This document shows positions 7,209 to 13,556 of a stretch of DNA of 15,166 nucleotides, in pieces; positions within the stretch are counted from its first letter, which is position 1, and each line of letters begins with the position of its first letter. Source of the DNA: JBDHAC01 sp039589195 (GTDB lineage Bacteria > Gemmatimonadota > Gemmatimonadetes > Palauibacterales > Palauibacteraceae); NCBI GenBank assembly GCA_039589195.1, contig JBDHHV010000079.1, forward strand, positions 1-15,166, read 5' to 3'. Both the position numbers and the translations under genes were made by a program. Below the pieces are notes generated by a model. The model saw nothing but the letters and a program-made list of their open reading frames with translations. It was not told where the DNA came from and searched no databases.

Positions 7209-7337
7209 AGGGCTGCGGGACCCGTTTGGAACCCCCTCCTTGCGCGCAGCCGCTTCCTGTCACACCTCGAAGGAGCGCCCGGGTCACTCTCAGGTAAACG
7301 CCATTGGGTCAACGCGAGTCTCACTACCGAATAACCC

Positions 7338-7342
7338 AAGGA
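7338..7342 (+). promoter_or_regulatory. Ribosome binding site deciding the sigma-factor start
   Basis: AAGGA lies 6 bases before the GTG at 7349. The longer in-frame TTG start at 7304 has no ribosome site and adds 15 residues outside the sigma fold. Confidence 0.6.
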
Positions 7343-7348
7343 CGGCAG

Positions 7349-7954
7349 GTGCACGAACTCGCCAGTCGACGGCTCGAGCCTCGAGACAAAGCGGTAGATG
7401 AGCTCGCGCGACTCGCGGCGGGTGGAGATGAAGCCGCGTTCGACGCGCTCGTCCGTCAGTGTTATCGGCGCATCTACCGTTGGGCGCTGGTTCGGGTCGG
7501 TGAGCCCGATGATGCCGAGGATGTCACCCAGGAGGTGTTGGTTCGCCTGTACCGTCATCTCTCGTCCTGGGAGGGCCGTGGCCGCTTCACCACCTGGTTG
7601 TACGGTGTGACGCGGAACGCCGCAGCGAGCCAGACAGCCCGAAACAGGGGGCGCGACCCGAGGGGAGACATGGACTCCGCGGCGCGAGGCGTCGGGAGCA
7701 CCGAGGATGAGGTCCTCGATCGCATGTGCGCCGAGCGTGTGGTCGGGATGATCGGCTGCTTTCTCCTGGAGCTGCCCGTGAGACAGCGAGAGTTGTTCGA
7801 CCTGATCGACCTGCAGGGGTTCACACCGGCGGAAGTCGCGGAGATGCTCGACATGCATCCGGGCACCGTTCGGGTGCACCTGTTCAGGGCGAGAAAGCGG
7901 ATTCGAGGGTGGCTCCTGGAGCACGGGTCGGATCTGCAGACGGGGTCCGGATGA
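7349..7954 (+). CDS. ECF-type RNA polymerase sigma factor
   Basis: About 201 residues, the usual length for extracytoplasmic-function sigma factors, which have only regions 2 and 4. Region 2 covers about residues 25-95: ALVRQCYRRIYRWAL, then DAEDVTQEVLVRLYRHL and FTTWLYGVTRNA, the core-binding and -10-recognition segments. Region 4 covers about 140-195 and carries a helix-turn-helix (FTPAEVAEMLDMHPGTVRV, then HLFRARKRIRGWL) for -35 recognition. Between them is a variable linker (GRDPRGDMDSAARGVGS). It should direct RNA polymerase to a small regulon when released from the anti-sigma factor encoded 13 bases downstream. I could not find its own promoter motif upstream, so autoregulation is not shown. 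The GTG start is chosen on the AAGGA site. Confidence 0.93.
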   Translation: MHELASRRLEPRDKAVDELARLAAGGDEAAFDALVRQCYRRIYRWALVRVGEPDDAEDVTQEVLVRLYRHLSSWEGRGRFTTWLYGVTRNAAASQTARNRGRDPRGDMDSAARGVGSTEDEVLDRMCAERVVGMIGCFLLELPVRQRELFDLIDLQGFTPAEVAEMLDMHPGTVRVHLFRARKRIRGWLLEHGSDLQTGSG

Positions 7955-7967
7955 TGGATTGGCCGAC

Positions 7968-8495
7968 ATGACGAGTTGCGAGACGATCCGAGAACGGCTG
8001 CTCGAAGCACCCCCTACCGCTCTGACCGGGCGTGGGGAGTCCGCCGTCGCCCGGCATGTGCGGAGCTGTGCGGCCTGCCGTTCAGTCGCCAGACGGATTC
8101 TCGACGAGATCGAGCTGCTGGAGGCGAGCCTCGAGCAGCTCCGGCCCCGGATGAGCGAGGACGAGGCGGTGCTCCTGGCTCTCGACCTCGCGGGGCGTCA
8201 GATCGCGGTGGAGGAGCCACCCGCCACCCGCCGAGCCGGGAGCCCAGGGGTCCGGCGGCGCTGGATGCGGTGGGCGCCGTTTCCGGTCGCGGCAGCGGCG
8301 GCGATCGCCGCTCTCGTGTTGACGGCGGGACCGCGCGGCGAGCGCCTCGAGGAGGCCGGCCCGTCTGCGCGCGCGGCGCCCGAGCTGGCCGCGGCCGCAT
8401 CGCTGGACAGGCTGAGCGTAGACATCCCCGAGCAAGGGCGGGTCGCGGTGTTCGAGACCAAGAATCCCTCCATCACCGTGGTCTGGTTCTACTGA
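7968..8495 (+). CDS. Transmembrane zinc-finger anti-sigma factor
   Basis: A 175-residue protein 13 bases after the sigma gene, almost certainly its antagonist. The N-terminal cytosolic part has the zinc anti-sigma pattern: H30-x3-C34-x2-C37 in ARHVRSCAACRS, with C4 as a possible further ligand. A helix follows (about 40-60), then a basic stretch RRRWMRW and one transmembrane segment at about 102-121 (PFPVAAAAAIAALVLTAG). The short periplasmic tail ends in VAVFETKNPSITVVWFY, a conserved-looking hydrophobic C-terminus that could be an interaction or sensing element. The ATG at 7968 is preferred; an in-frame TTG at 7959 would add three residues. Whether release of sigma is by proteolysis or by conformational change cannot be told. 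Confidence 0.85.
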   Translation: MTSCETIRERLLEAPPTALTGRGESAVARHVRSCAACRSVARRILDEIELLEASLEQLRPRMSEDEAVLLALDLAGRQIAVEEPPATRRAGSPGVRRRWMRWAPFPVAAAAAIAALVLTAGPRGERLEEAGPSARAAPELAAAASLDRLSVDIPEQGRVAVFETKNPSITVVWFY

Positions 8496-8559
8496 GCGCG
8501 TAAAGGCCTCGATCGCTCACGGTGCGTTCGCTGCCGGGGCGAGGCGAGACCCCCAAACG

Positions 8560-8564
8560 AGGAG
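8560..8564 (+). promoter_or_regulatory. Ribosome binding site deciding the mini-secretin start
   Basis: AGGAG lies 8 bases before the ATG at 8573. It rules out the in-frame GTG at 8522, which lacks such a site. Confidence 0.7.
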
Positions 8565-8572
8565 AGACTCTC

Positions 8573-9319
8573 ATGCACACACGCGGCCTGCTCCACGATA
8601 CCGGATCGCGGTCACCGTCGCGCCGGATCGGTCGCGGGGCGCATCTGGCGCTCTGGCCGGCTGTTCTGGCCCTGTTCCACGCCTGCGGCGGTGGACCCGA
8701 CCTCGATACCCGGACCTTCGAGCTCCAGTACCTGGACCCGGACGAGGCTATCGGGATGGTAAGCCCCTACGTCTACTCGGACCGTGAGGAATCCCCCGGT
8801 CGTATCAGCGCTTTCTCGAGCGGCCTCACGGTGCGTGAAACGTCCGACAATCTGGATCGGATCGGGCGCGTCTTGGCCGAGTACGATCGGCCAAAACCAG
8901 GCGTGCGGCTCATCTTTCAGCTCATCGAGGCGGATGGCCCGGGCGAGCCCGATCCGAGGATTCGGGATGTCGAATCGGCGCTTCGGGAGCTGTTCCGCTT
9001 CGAGGGTTATCGACTCGTCTCCGAGACGAACATGGCCGCCATGCAAGGCACGGGCTCGAGCCAGCAACTGCACGACGGCACGCGTGAGTTCTTCATCGCG
9101 GCGAACGTGCACGAGATTCGTGGCTCCTCCGACAAGGCCTCGGTAGCGCTGAGCGTGCACCTGGGGATGTCAAATGTAGGCGAGGCGATCCAGACCTCGA
9201 TGGCGGTCCCGGTCGGACAGACGGTCGTGCTGGGGAGCACCAAGCCGATCGACCAGCCGACGTTGATTCTCACCGTGCGGCCCGAGCTCGTGACCCTGGC
9301 CGACTCCACGACCTCGTGA
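8573..9319 (+). CDS. Exported secretin-like protein without a pore domain (NolW-type N domain plus secretin-like C-terminal part)
   Basis: A 248-residue protein in line with the sigma and anti-sigma genes (77-base gap). The N-terminus has a basic stretch, a hydrophobic core (HLALWPAVLALFHAC) and Cys38 followed by Gly-Gly-Gly, so it may be a lipoprotein, although Phe-His at -3/-2 is an unusual lipobox. Residues about 48-106 look like a secretin N1/NolW domain (FELQYLDPDEAIGMVSPYV ... LTVRETSDNLDRIGRVLAEYD). The rest follows the order of a secretin C-domain: VRLIFQLIEADG, then FRFEGYRLVSETNMAAMQG, VPVGQTVVLGSTKP and TLILTVRPELV at the end. There is too little sequence for the membrane hairpins. 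It probably works in the periplasm as a sensor, scaffold or target of the sigma factor. No type II, III or IV secretion gene is nearby. Confidence 0.6.
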   Translation: MHTRGLLHDTGSRSPSRRIGRGAHLALWPAVLALFHACGGGPDLDTRTFELQYLDPDEAIGMVSPYVYSDREESPGRISAFSSGLTVRETSDNLDRIGRVLAEYDRPKPGVRLIFQLIEADGPGEPDPRIRDVESALRELFRFEGYRLVSETNMAAMQGTGSSQQLHDGTREFFIAANVHEIRGSSDKASVALSVHLGMSNVGEAIQTSMAVPVGQTVVLGSTKPIDQPTLILTVRPELVTLADSTTS

Positions 9320-9326
9320 CGCGTAC

Positions 9327-10640
9327 TTAGGAGGCCGTCGCGCAGCGCTCCAGCGCCGCGTCGATCGCGGCGGCGAGAAGACCTCGTCGCGAATTGCCGG
9401 CGAGCGCGACGGCTTCGTCCAGCGCTGAACACACCGTCATCTCGATCGACCCGAAGATCTCAGCCGCCTCGACCACGTCGTCCCGTTCGATCTGCACGGC
9501 GAAGGCGTGCGCGGTACCGCAATTGGCGATGAAGTCCGCCACGACGCTGAAGCGAGCATCGGCGTCTCGCTCGAGCGCCGTGTCGCCCGGGAAAGAGGCG
9601 TCGAAGGGATGATTCGCTCCGCAGATGATGCTCTCGACCCCCTGGACTTCCAATCGATCCAGCACGGCCGGCGTCACCGTCCCGGAGGCGGCGGCACACA
9701 CGCATAGATCGGCGGGCACGGTCCCGAATCGCTCCCGGGCGTCGCCGGGTCCGTGCCAGGACCCTCCCTCGTCCGCCTCGGGCAGTCGATTGCCGGCCCG
9801 GCGGCGGAGCAGATCCGCGACCGCGGGCTCGTCGAGGCCGTCCTCGGAGATCAAGGCGCTTCGATCATCGACGATCCCCACGAGCCGGGCGCCCCAACGC
9901 GATAGGTACAGTGCCGCCGCTCCACCGACTCGCCCAAAGCCCTCCAGTAGGACGCGGGCGCCCGTCAGCGAGCGACTTTGCCGTTGCAGAAGCCTCCGGG
10001 CGGCGATCGCCACGCTGTAGCCGGTGACCAGATCGGCCACCCGGAGCGGAAGACCGGGGACCCCGAACTCGCCATCAACGAGCTGTCCGAGGCCGTCGCG
10101 GACCGCGGCGAGCCGGCGCGCCAGCTCCTCGTCTCGCAGGCCGAAATGGCCGCGCGCCAGGCCCTGCTGCGGGTGGTGGAGACCCACCTCCAGGCAGAGC
10201 GGGACAACCTCCCGCACCTCGTCCACGTTGAGATCGCCGGCCGTCGAGTAGCAGCTCTCGAGGTAGGGTCGGATCGAGCGGAACCACCTGCGCAACACGG
10301 CTCGCTTGCGCGGATCGTCGGGGTCGAAATCGATCCCGGACTTGGCGCCACCCATCGGCGGGCCCGAGATCGAGAACTTGAGCTCCATGATCTTGGCGAG
10401 GAAGACGACCTCGTCGTGGGTGAGCCCGGAACGCATCCGTGTCCCGCCCCCCGCCGCCCCACCCCTGAGGCTGTTGATGACGAGCCAGCCTCGCGCGGTC
10501 GTTTCCCGGTCCTTCCACTCCACCACGGTCTCGGGAGGGCGCGCCAGGTATTCGGCGTAACGACGCCACACTCTCTCGGTAGCTTCTCCGCTCGCCTGGT
10601 CCCCGTCCTGGCGGGGGGTCCGTGCCGAACCCGTATTCAC
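9327..10640 (-). CDS. Glu/Leu/Phe/Val dehydrogenase family protein
   Basis: About 437 residues, near the 410-450 usual for bacterial glutamate dehydrogenases. These cytosolic enzymes oxidatively deaminate an amino acid to the 2-oxo acid with NAD(P). The first Lys of the active site is in AKIMELKFSI, the catalytic Lys (about 100) in PPMGGAKSGIDFDP, and the Asp (about 136) in STAGDLNVDE. The conserved Thr is in ADLVTGYSV. The Rossmann domain begins LLEGFGRVGGAAALYL, followed by GIVDDRSALI with an Asp pair suggesting NAD preference. The usual TGKP segment is missing, so the substrate is uncertain. The start is unclear: the frame extends to a TTG at 10727. The GTG at 10640 is chosen because the region between holds a hairpin and many rare codons. 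It follows the M1 peptidase gene and is convergent with the mini-secretin gene, 7 bases apart. Confidence 0.8.
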   Translation of the reverse strand: MNTGSARTPRQDGDQASGEATERVWRRYAEYLARPPETVVEWKDRETTARGWLVINSLRGGAAGGGTRMRSGLTHDEVVFLAKIMELKFSISGPPMGGAKSGIDFDPDDPRKRAVLRRWFRSIRPYLESCYSTAGDLNVDEVREVVPLCLEVGLHHPQQGLARGHFGLRDEELARRLAAVRDGLGQLVDGEFGVPGLPLRVADLVTGYSVAIAARRLLQRQSRSLTGARVLLEGFGRVGGAAALYLSRWGARLVGIVDDRSALISEDGLDEPAVADLLRRRAGNRLPEADEGGSWHGPGDARERFGTVPADLCVCAAASGTVTPAVLDRLEVQGVESIICGANHPFDASFPGDTALERDADARFSVVADFIANCGTAHAFAVQIERDDVVEAAEIFGSIEMTVCSALDEAVALAGNSRRGLLAAAIDAALERCATAS

Positions 10641-10683
10641 ACTGGTGCCTGCTTGCCTCTTCTGTCGTCCGCCCAGCCCTCGG

Positions 10684-10715
10684 GACCCCTCCTCGCTCGC
10701 TCCGAGCGACCCCTC
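10684..10715 (-). other. Intercistronic hairpin flanked by 8-base direct repeats
   Basis: TCGCTCG (10693-10699) and CGAGCGA (10703-10709) make a perfect 7-bp stem with a 3-base loop. GACCCCTC occurs on each side (10684-10691 and 10708-10715). It lies between the M1 peptidase stop and the preferred dehydrogenase start and could modulate read-through or protect mRNA. No T-run follows. Confidence 0.4.
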
Positions 10716-10733
10716 GTCTCTCGGCAACCAGCC

Positions 10734-12731
10734 TCACGAAGTGGAGGAGCCTGCGGGCCACACGTTATTCGTCCGATCGAGGTCCGGATAGAAGCGCTCG
10801 GGATCCAGGATGATCTTCACCACCCGCCGGGGAGCTTCCACGCGTCGCGTCACGCGACGCGTGCCCGCCCACACATCGACCGCCCAGGTTACGCGCTCCG
10901 AACTCCCATCCGCGAAGTGGAGCTCGATCTCGACCGGCATGACGGCGCCACCCCGGTTCGTGATGGTGACGCTGAGCGCGCCCTCCTCCTGGTCAACGGC
11001 GTCGATGGCCTGGTCGAGCGTAACGGTGTCGTAGAACCATGCACGCCAGAACCAATCAAGGTCGATGCCCGACTCCGTCTCCATCAGGCGGAAGAAGTCC
11101 CACGGATACGGGTGCCGGTAGCTCCAGGCTCCGGCGTAGTCCCGGTATGCGCGATCGAAGGTGTCCTCTCCCAGAACCCGCCGGAGCGCGTGCATCAACG
11201 TGGCCGGCTTCGTATACGCCGCGACGCCCCGACCAAACCCGCTCTCCACGTAATCGGTGTGTTGCATCAGAGGCGCCTCGATCTCGGCTCGCGCGGCCTG
11301 CAGATACCGATCCTGGTCCCGCATGCGAGCGTTCTGGTTCCCGAAGAAGTCGGTCCGCGCCAGCGCCTCGTTGAACGACGTGAGCCCCTCGTCCATCCAG
11401 GCGAAGGCGGCCTCGCGGGACCCGACGATCATCGGGAACCACTCATGGCTGATCTCGTGCGCGAGCACGCTATACAGCGGCTCTCCCGGACGAGAACGCC
11501 CGATGAACACGAGCATCGGGTACTCCATACCGCCGATCGGCCCATATGCCGCGGTGGCGTGTGGGTACGGATAGGGGAGGATGTGGCGGCTGAAGAACTC
11601 GATCGCATGCTTGGAGAACGTCGCCGCGTCCTGCCAGTGCTCGAGGGCGGGATCGTACATGGCCTGGACGAGTACCCGCCCCTGGTCGCCGCCGACGTCG
11701 GCGCCGACCGCGTCCCACACGTACCGGTCACTCGTCGCGAAGGCGAAATCACGCACCTGCGCGGCGCGGAATTGCCACGTGCGATCTGCGTCGATCGGGG
11801 TACCGGGCGCCAGGTCCTCGCCGGATCCGATCCGGATCGTCTCATCGGCTTGAAGCGCTCGCGCGAGACGCCGTCTCATGGCCTCGGGGAGCAGGGACGG
11901 GGCGTTCCGTAGCTCACCCGTCGCCGCCACCAACCAGCCATCCGGTACCGTGAGGGAAACGTCGAACGAGCCGTACTCCAGGTAGAATTCGCCGTCGCCC
12001 AGATACGGACTCGCGTCAAAGCCCAACACGTCGTCCACGACCGCGATCTGGGGATACCACTGCGCCACGTTGAAGACGTGGTTGTCGATGTGTCCGGTCC
12101 GGAACGCATCGGCTCCGGGGATCGTGTACTCCCACTCGAACTCGAGCTCCGCGATCCCACCGGACGGGATCGGCTCCGGCAGGATGACCTGTGCGACCGA
12201 GCCTTCGATGACGTAGCCGGCGCGCCAGCCACCTCCGCGGAAGTCCGTCCGCGTCAGCCGCTCGAGCACCCGCCCCTGGGCGACGACACGACCGATCTGC
12301 ATGCCGCCGGTGACTTGCACCGTTCTGTTCCGTTCGGCCCCCTCGCTGAAGACGTTCTGGTACAGGTGCACGAACAAGCGTGGAATCTCGCTCGGTGCGC
12401 GGTTCGTGTATCTGATCACCTCGCTGCCGGACAGGGTGGCTGTCTCGGGGTGGAGCGACGCCCGGATGGTGTAGTCGACTCGCTGCTGCCAATAGGTGGG
12501 GCCCGGGCGGCCGTCCGGCGTTCGGGTCCCGTTCTCGACCGCGCGGAGGTATCCGGCCGGCGGGACGACCGGAGTGAACACCGGGTGGTCCACGACCAGG
12601 GAAGGCGGCACGCCTGCCGCGGGCCGTTTGTCTTCCTGCCCGTCAGCGGGTCGGTTTCCGACCGTGCCCAGCAGGATGAGCGACAGCGTCCCGAGCCGGA
12701 CGCTCGCCCTGTCTCCGATCCACGCTCTCAT
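10734..12731 (-). CDS. M1 family zinc metallopeptidase (aminopeptidase N-like), exported
   Basis: A 665-residue protein with a signal peptide at the start (SVRLGTLSLILLGTVG). A beta-rich N-terminal domain runs over about residues 80-290. The catalytic domain has GGMEYP (400-405), the variant of the GxMEN exopeptidase motif common in this bacterial clade. The zinc site is HEISH (425-429) and E448 after exactly 18 residues (MDEGLTSFNEA), the M1 HExxH-x18-E pattern. A helical part and a beta-sandwich (VTITNRGGAVMPVEIELHF) close the protein. It likely trims N-terminal residues from peptides in the periplasm; specificity is not readable. The ATG at 12731 has GAGGG 7 bases upstream. The dehydrogenase gene follows on the same strand after a 93-base gap with a hairpin, and the P460 gene diverges 158 bases upstream. 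Confidence 0.93.
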   Translation of the reverse strand: MRAWIGDRASVRLGTLSLILLGTVGNRPADGQEDKRPAAGVPPSLVVDHPVFTPVVPPAGYLRAVENGTRTPDGRPGPTYWQQRVDYTIRASLHPETATLSGSEVIRYTNRAPSEIPRLFVHLYQNVFSEGAERNRTVQVTGGMQIGRVVAQGRVLERLTRTDFRGGGWRAGYVIEGSVAQVILPEPIPSGGIAELEFEWEYTIPGADAFRTGHIDNHVFNVAQWYPQIAVVDDVLGFDASPYLGDGEFYLEYGSFDVSLTVPDGWLVAATGELRNAPSLLPEAMRRRLARALQADETIRIGSGEDLAPGTPIDADRTWQFRAAQVRDFAFATSDRYVWDAVGADVGGDQGRVLVQAMYDPALEHWQDAATFSKHAIEFFSRHILPYPYPHATAAYGPIGGMEYPMLVFIGRSRPGEPLYSVLAHEISHEWFPMIVGSREAAFAWMDEGLTSFNEALARTDFFGNQNARMRDQDRYLQAARAEIEAPLMQHTDYVESGFGRGVAAYTKPATLMHALRRVLGEDTFDRAYRDYAGAWSYRHPYPWDFFRLMETESGIDLDWFWRAWFYDTVTLDQAIDAVDQEEGALSVTITNRGGAVMPVEIELHFADGSSERVTWAVDVWAGTRRVTRRVEAPRRVVKIILDPERFYPDLDRTNNVWPAGSSTS

Positions 12732-12880
12732 GTTTCATCCCTCATGGAAAGCAAGATACCCCGTGGCAAGAAAGGTACCCCACGTTTGGGATCCCTGAGC
12801 CCCGTATTGGTGTTGTTGTTGAGATCACGCTGGTGCGTGGCGGGCCGGAGGTCCGGCTACCGTTGTCCAAAGCCTTGCGA

Positions 12881-12887
12881 GGAGGAG
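12881..12887 (+). promoter_or_regulatory. Ribosome binding site deciding the P460 start
   Basis: GGAGGAG ends 2 bases before the ATG at 12890; its first GGAGG is 4 bases away. It rules out the in-frame GTG at 12833. The 158-base region shared with the M1 peptidase shows no clear promoter. Confidence 0.75.
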
Positions 12888-12889
12888 TC

Positions 12890-13465
12890 ATGCGTCGTCG
12901 ATCGATCTTGCGGTTTGCCGTTGTGAGTGGTGCGCTCGTGCTCGGTGCCTGCGCCCCGAGCGACCAGGAAGCCGAAACGACGGCCGAGGCCGAGCCGGAG
13001 GTGGAAGTGGAGGCAGATGCCGGAACATCCATGCCCGAGCCGAGCGCGGAAGCCGTATGGCAGCACCTACAGGCCTCCGATTACACGAGTTGGGCGCTAT
13101 GGCCCGGCAAGGGCGAGCAGTACCAGGGTGGCGAGCCGCACGGGATGCTCCTCACCACGTACGTGAACGCCCTCGCGCTCGACGCGCTTACGAACGGCGC
13201 CGGACGCATGCCGGCGGGCGCCATCATCGTGAAGGAGAACTTCATGGGTGATGGGACGCACGCGGCGACCACGGTCATGTACAAGTCCGCAGGCTTCGAC
13301 CCGGAGCACAACGATTGGTGGTGGTTGAAACGAGACGCGGATGGCACCATTGCCGCCGAGGGCGGGCCGGAGGGCATGGCGCAGATGTGCATCGGCTGCC
13401 ACAGCGGGAAATCCGACAACGACTACATCTTCACCAGCGAGCTCGGCACCGCCGGGGGAATGTAG
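12890..13465 (+). CDS. Cytochrome P460 family lipoprotein
   Basis: A 191-residue protein. A lipoprotein signal ends at the lipobox LGAC (C21), so it should be anchored to a membrane on the periplasmic side. An acidic linker (about 24-50) is rich in Glu and Ala. The rest fits the P460 family: YTSWALWPGKGEQY, MLLTTYVNALALDAL, RMPAGAIIVKENF, then DWWWLKRDADG. A single haem-c site, CIGCH (C167, C170, H171), lies near the C-terminus, followed by the family end DYIFTSEL. Known P460 proteins oxidise hydroxylamine or bind nitric oxide, using a haem cross-linked to a lysine; I cannot assign that lysine here (K74 is one candidate). A related cytochrome c'-beta role in NO binding is the main alternative. 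It is divergent from the M1 peptidase and convergent with the PDZ gene. Confidence 0.85.
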   Translation: MRRRSILRFAVVSGALVLGACAPSDQEAETTAEAEPEVEVEADAGTSMPEPSAEAVWQHLQASDYTSWALWPGKGEQYQGGEPHGMLLTTYVNALALDALTNGAGRMPAGAIIVKENFMGDGTHAATTVMYKSAGFDPEHNDWWWLKRDADGTIAAEGGPEGMAQMCIGCHSGKSDNDYIFTSELGTAGGM

Positions 13466-13501
13466 CAAGTCACTTCGACGGAGCTGACCGGGGAACGTCA
13501 A

Positions 13502-13535
13502 CGAGGCGCGCCGGGGGAGAGGTGGGCGCGCCTCG
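13502..13535. terminator. Perfect 11-bp hairpin between convergent genes
   Basis: CGAGGCGCGCC (13502-13512) and GGCGCGCCTCG (13525-13535) pair perfectly around a 12-base loop. It lies 36 bases after the P460 stop and 21 bases beyond the PDZ gene stop, where a two-way terminator is expected. No T-run follows on either strand, so the mechanism may depend on Rho or other factors. Confidence 0.65.
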
Positions 13536-13556
13536 GTCGGCTTGCTAGCGTGCTGG

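Larger units (their letters stand above)
6793..7348. other. Long divergent intergenic region without a supported gene
   Basis: 556 bases separate the barrel-protein start (minus) from the sigma-factor start (plus). Possible small frames on both strands lack a start with a ribosome site or have a composition unlike the neighbouring genes. The region holds two strong hairpins, two shorter palindromes and, on the minus strand, a GC3-rich tail of reading frame ending with TGA at 6932-6934. No standard -35/-10 pair stands out. A GGAAC at 7228 resembles an ECF -35 box, but the next GTC is 26 bases on, too far for a normal ECF promoter. Confidence 0.5.

Noticed and set aside
7228..7261. GGAAC followed by GTC as an ECF-type promoter for the sigma operon
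   Set aside because: The spacing of 26 bases is much longer than the roughly 16-17 bases of ECF promoters.
7064..7969. Minus-strand open frame of 301 codons overlapping the sigma factor
   Set aside because: Antisense to the sigma gene over most of its length and without a motif; only its last part, outside the sigma gene, is discussed as a possible decayed frame.
10684..10715. 8-base direct repeats as the target-site duplication of a mobile element
   Set aside because: Only 16 bases lie between them and no transposase or terminal repeats are present.
9978..11912. Plus-strand open frame of 644 codons across the dehydrogenase and M1 peptidase genes
   Set aside because: It is antisense to two genes with intact catalytic motifs, has Arg/Pro/His-rich composition and shows no domain; long antisense frames are expected in GC-rich DNA.
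12808..12820. Run of TTG triplets upstream of the P460 gene as a microsatellite or -35 box
   Set aside because: Only a few copies, and no -10 element at a suitable distance.
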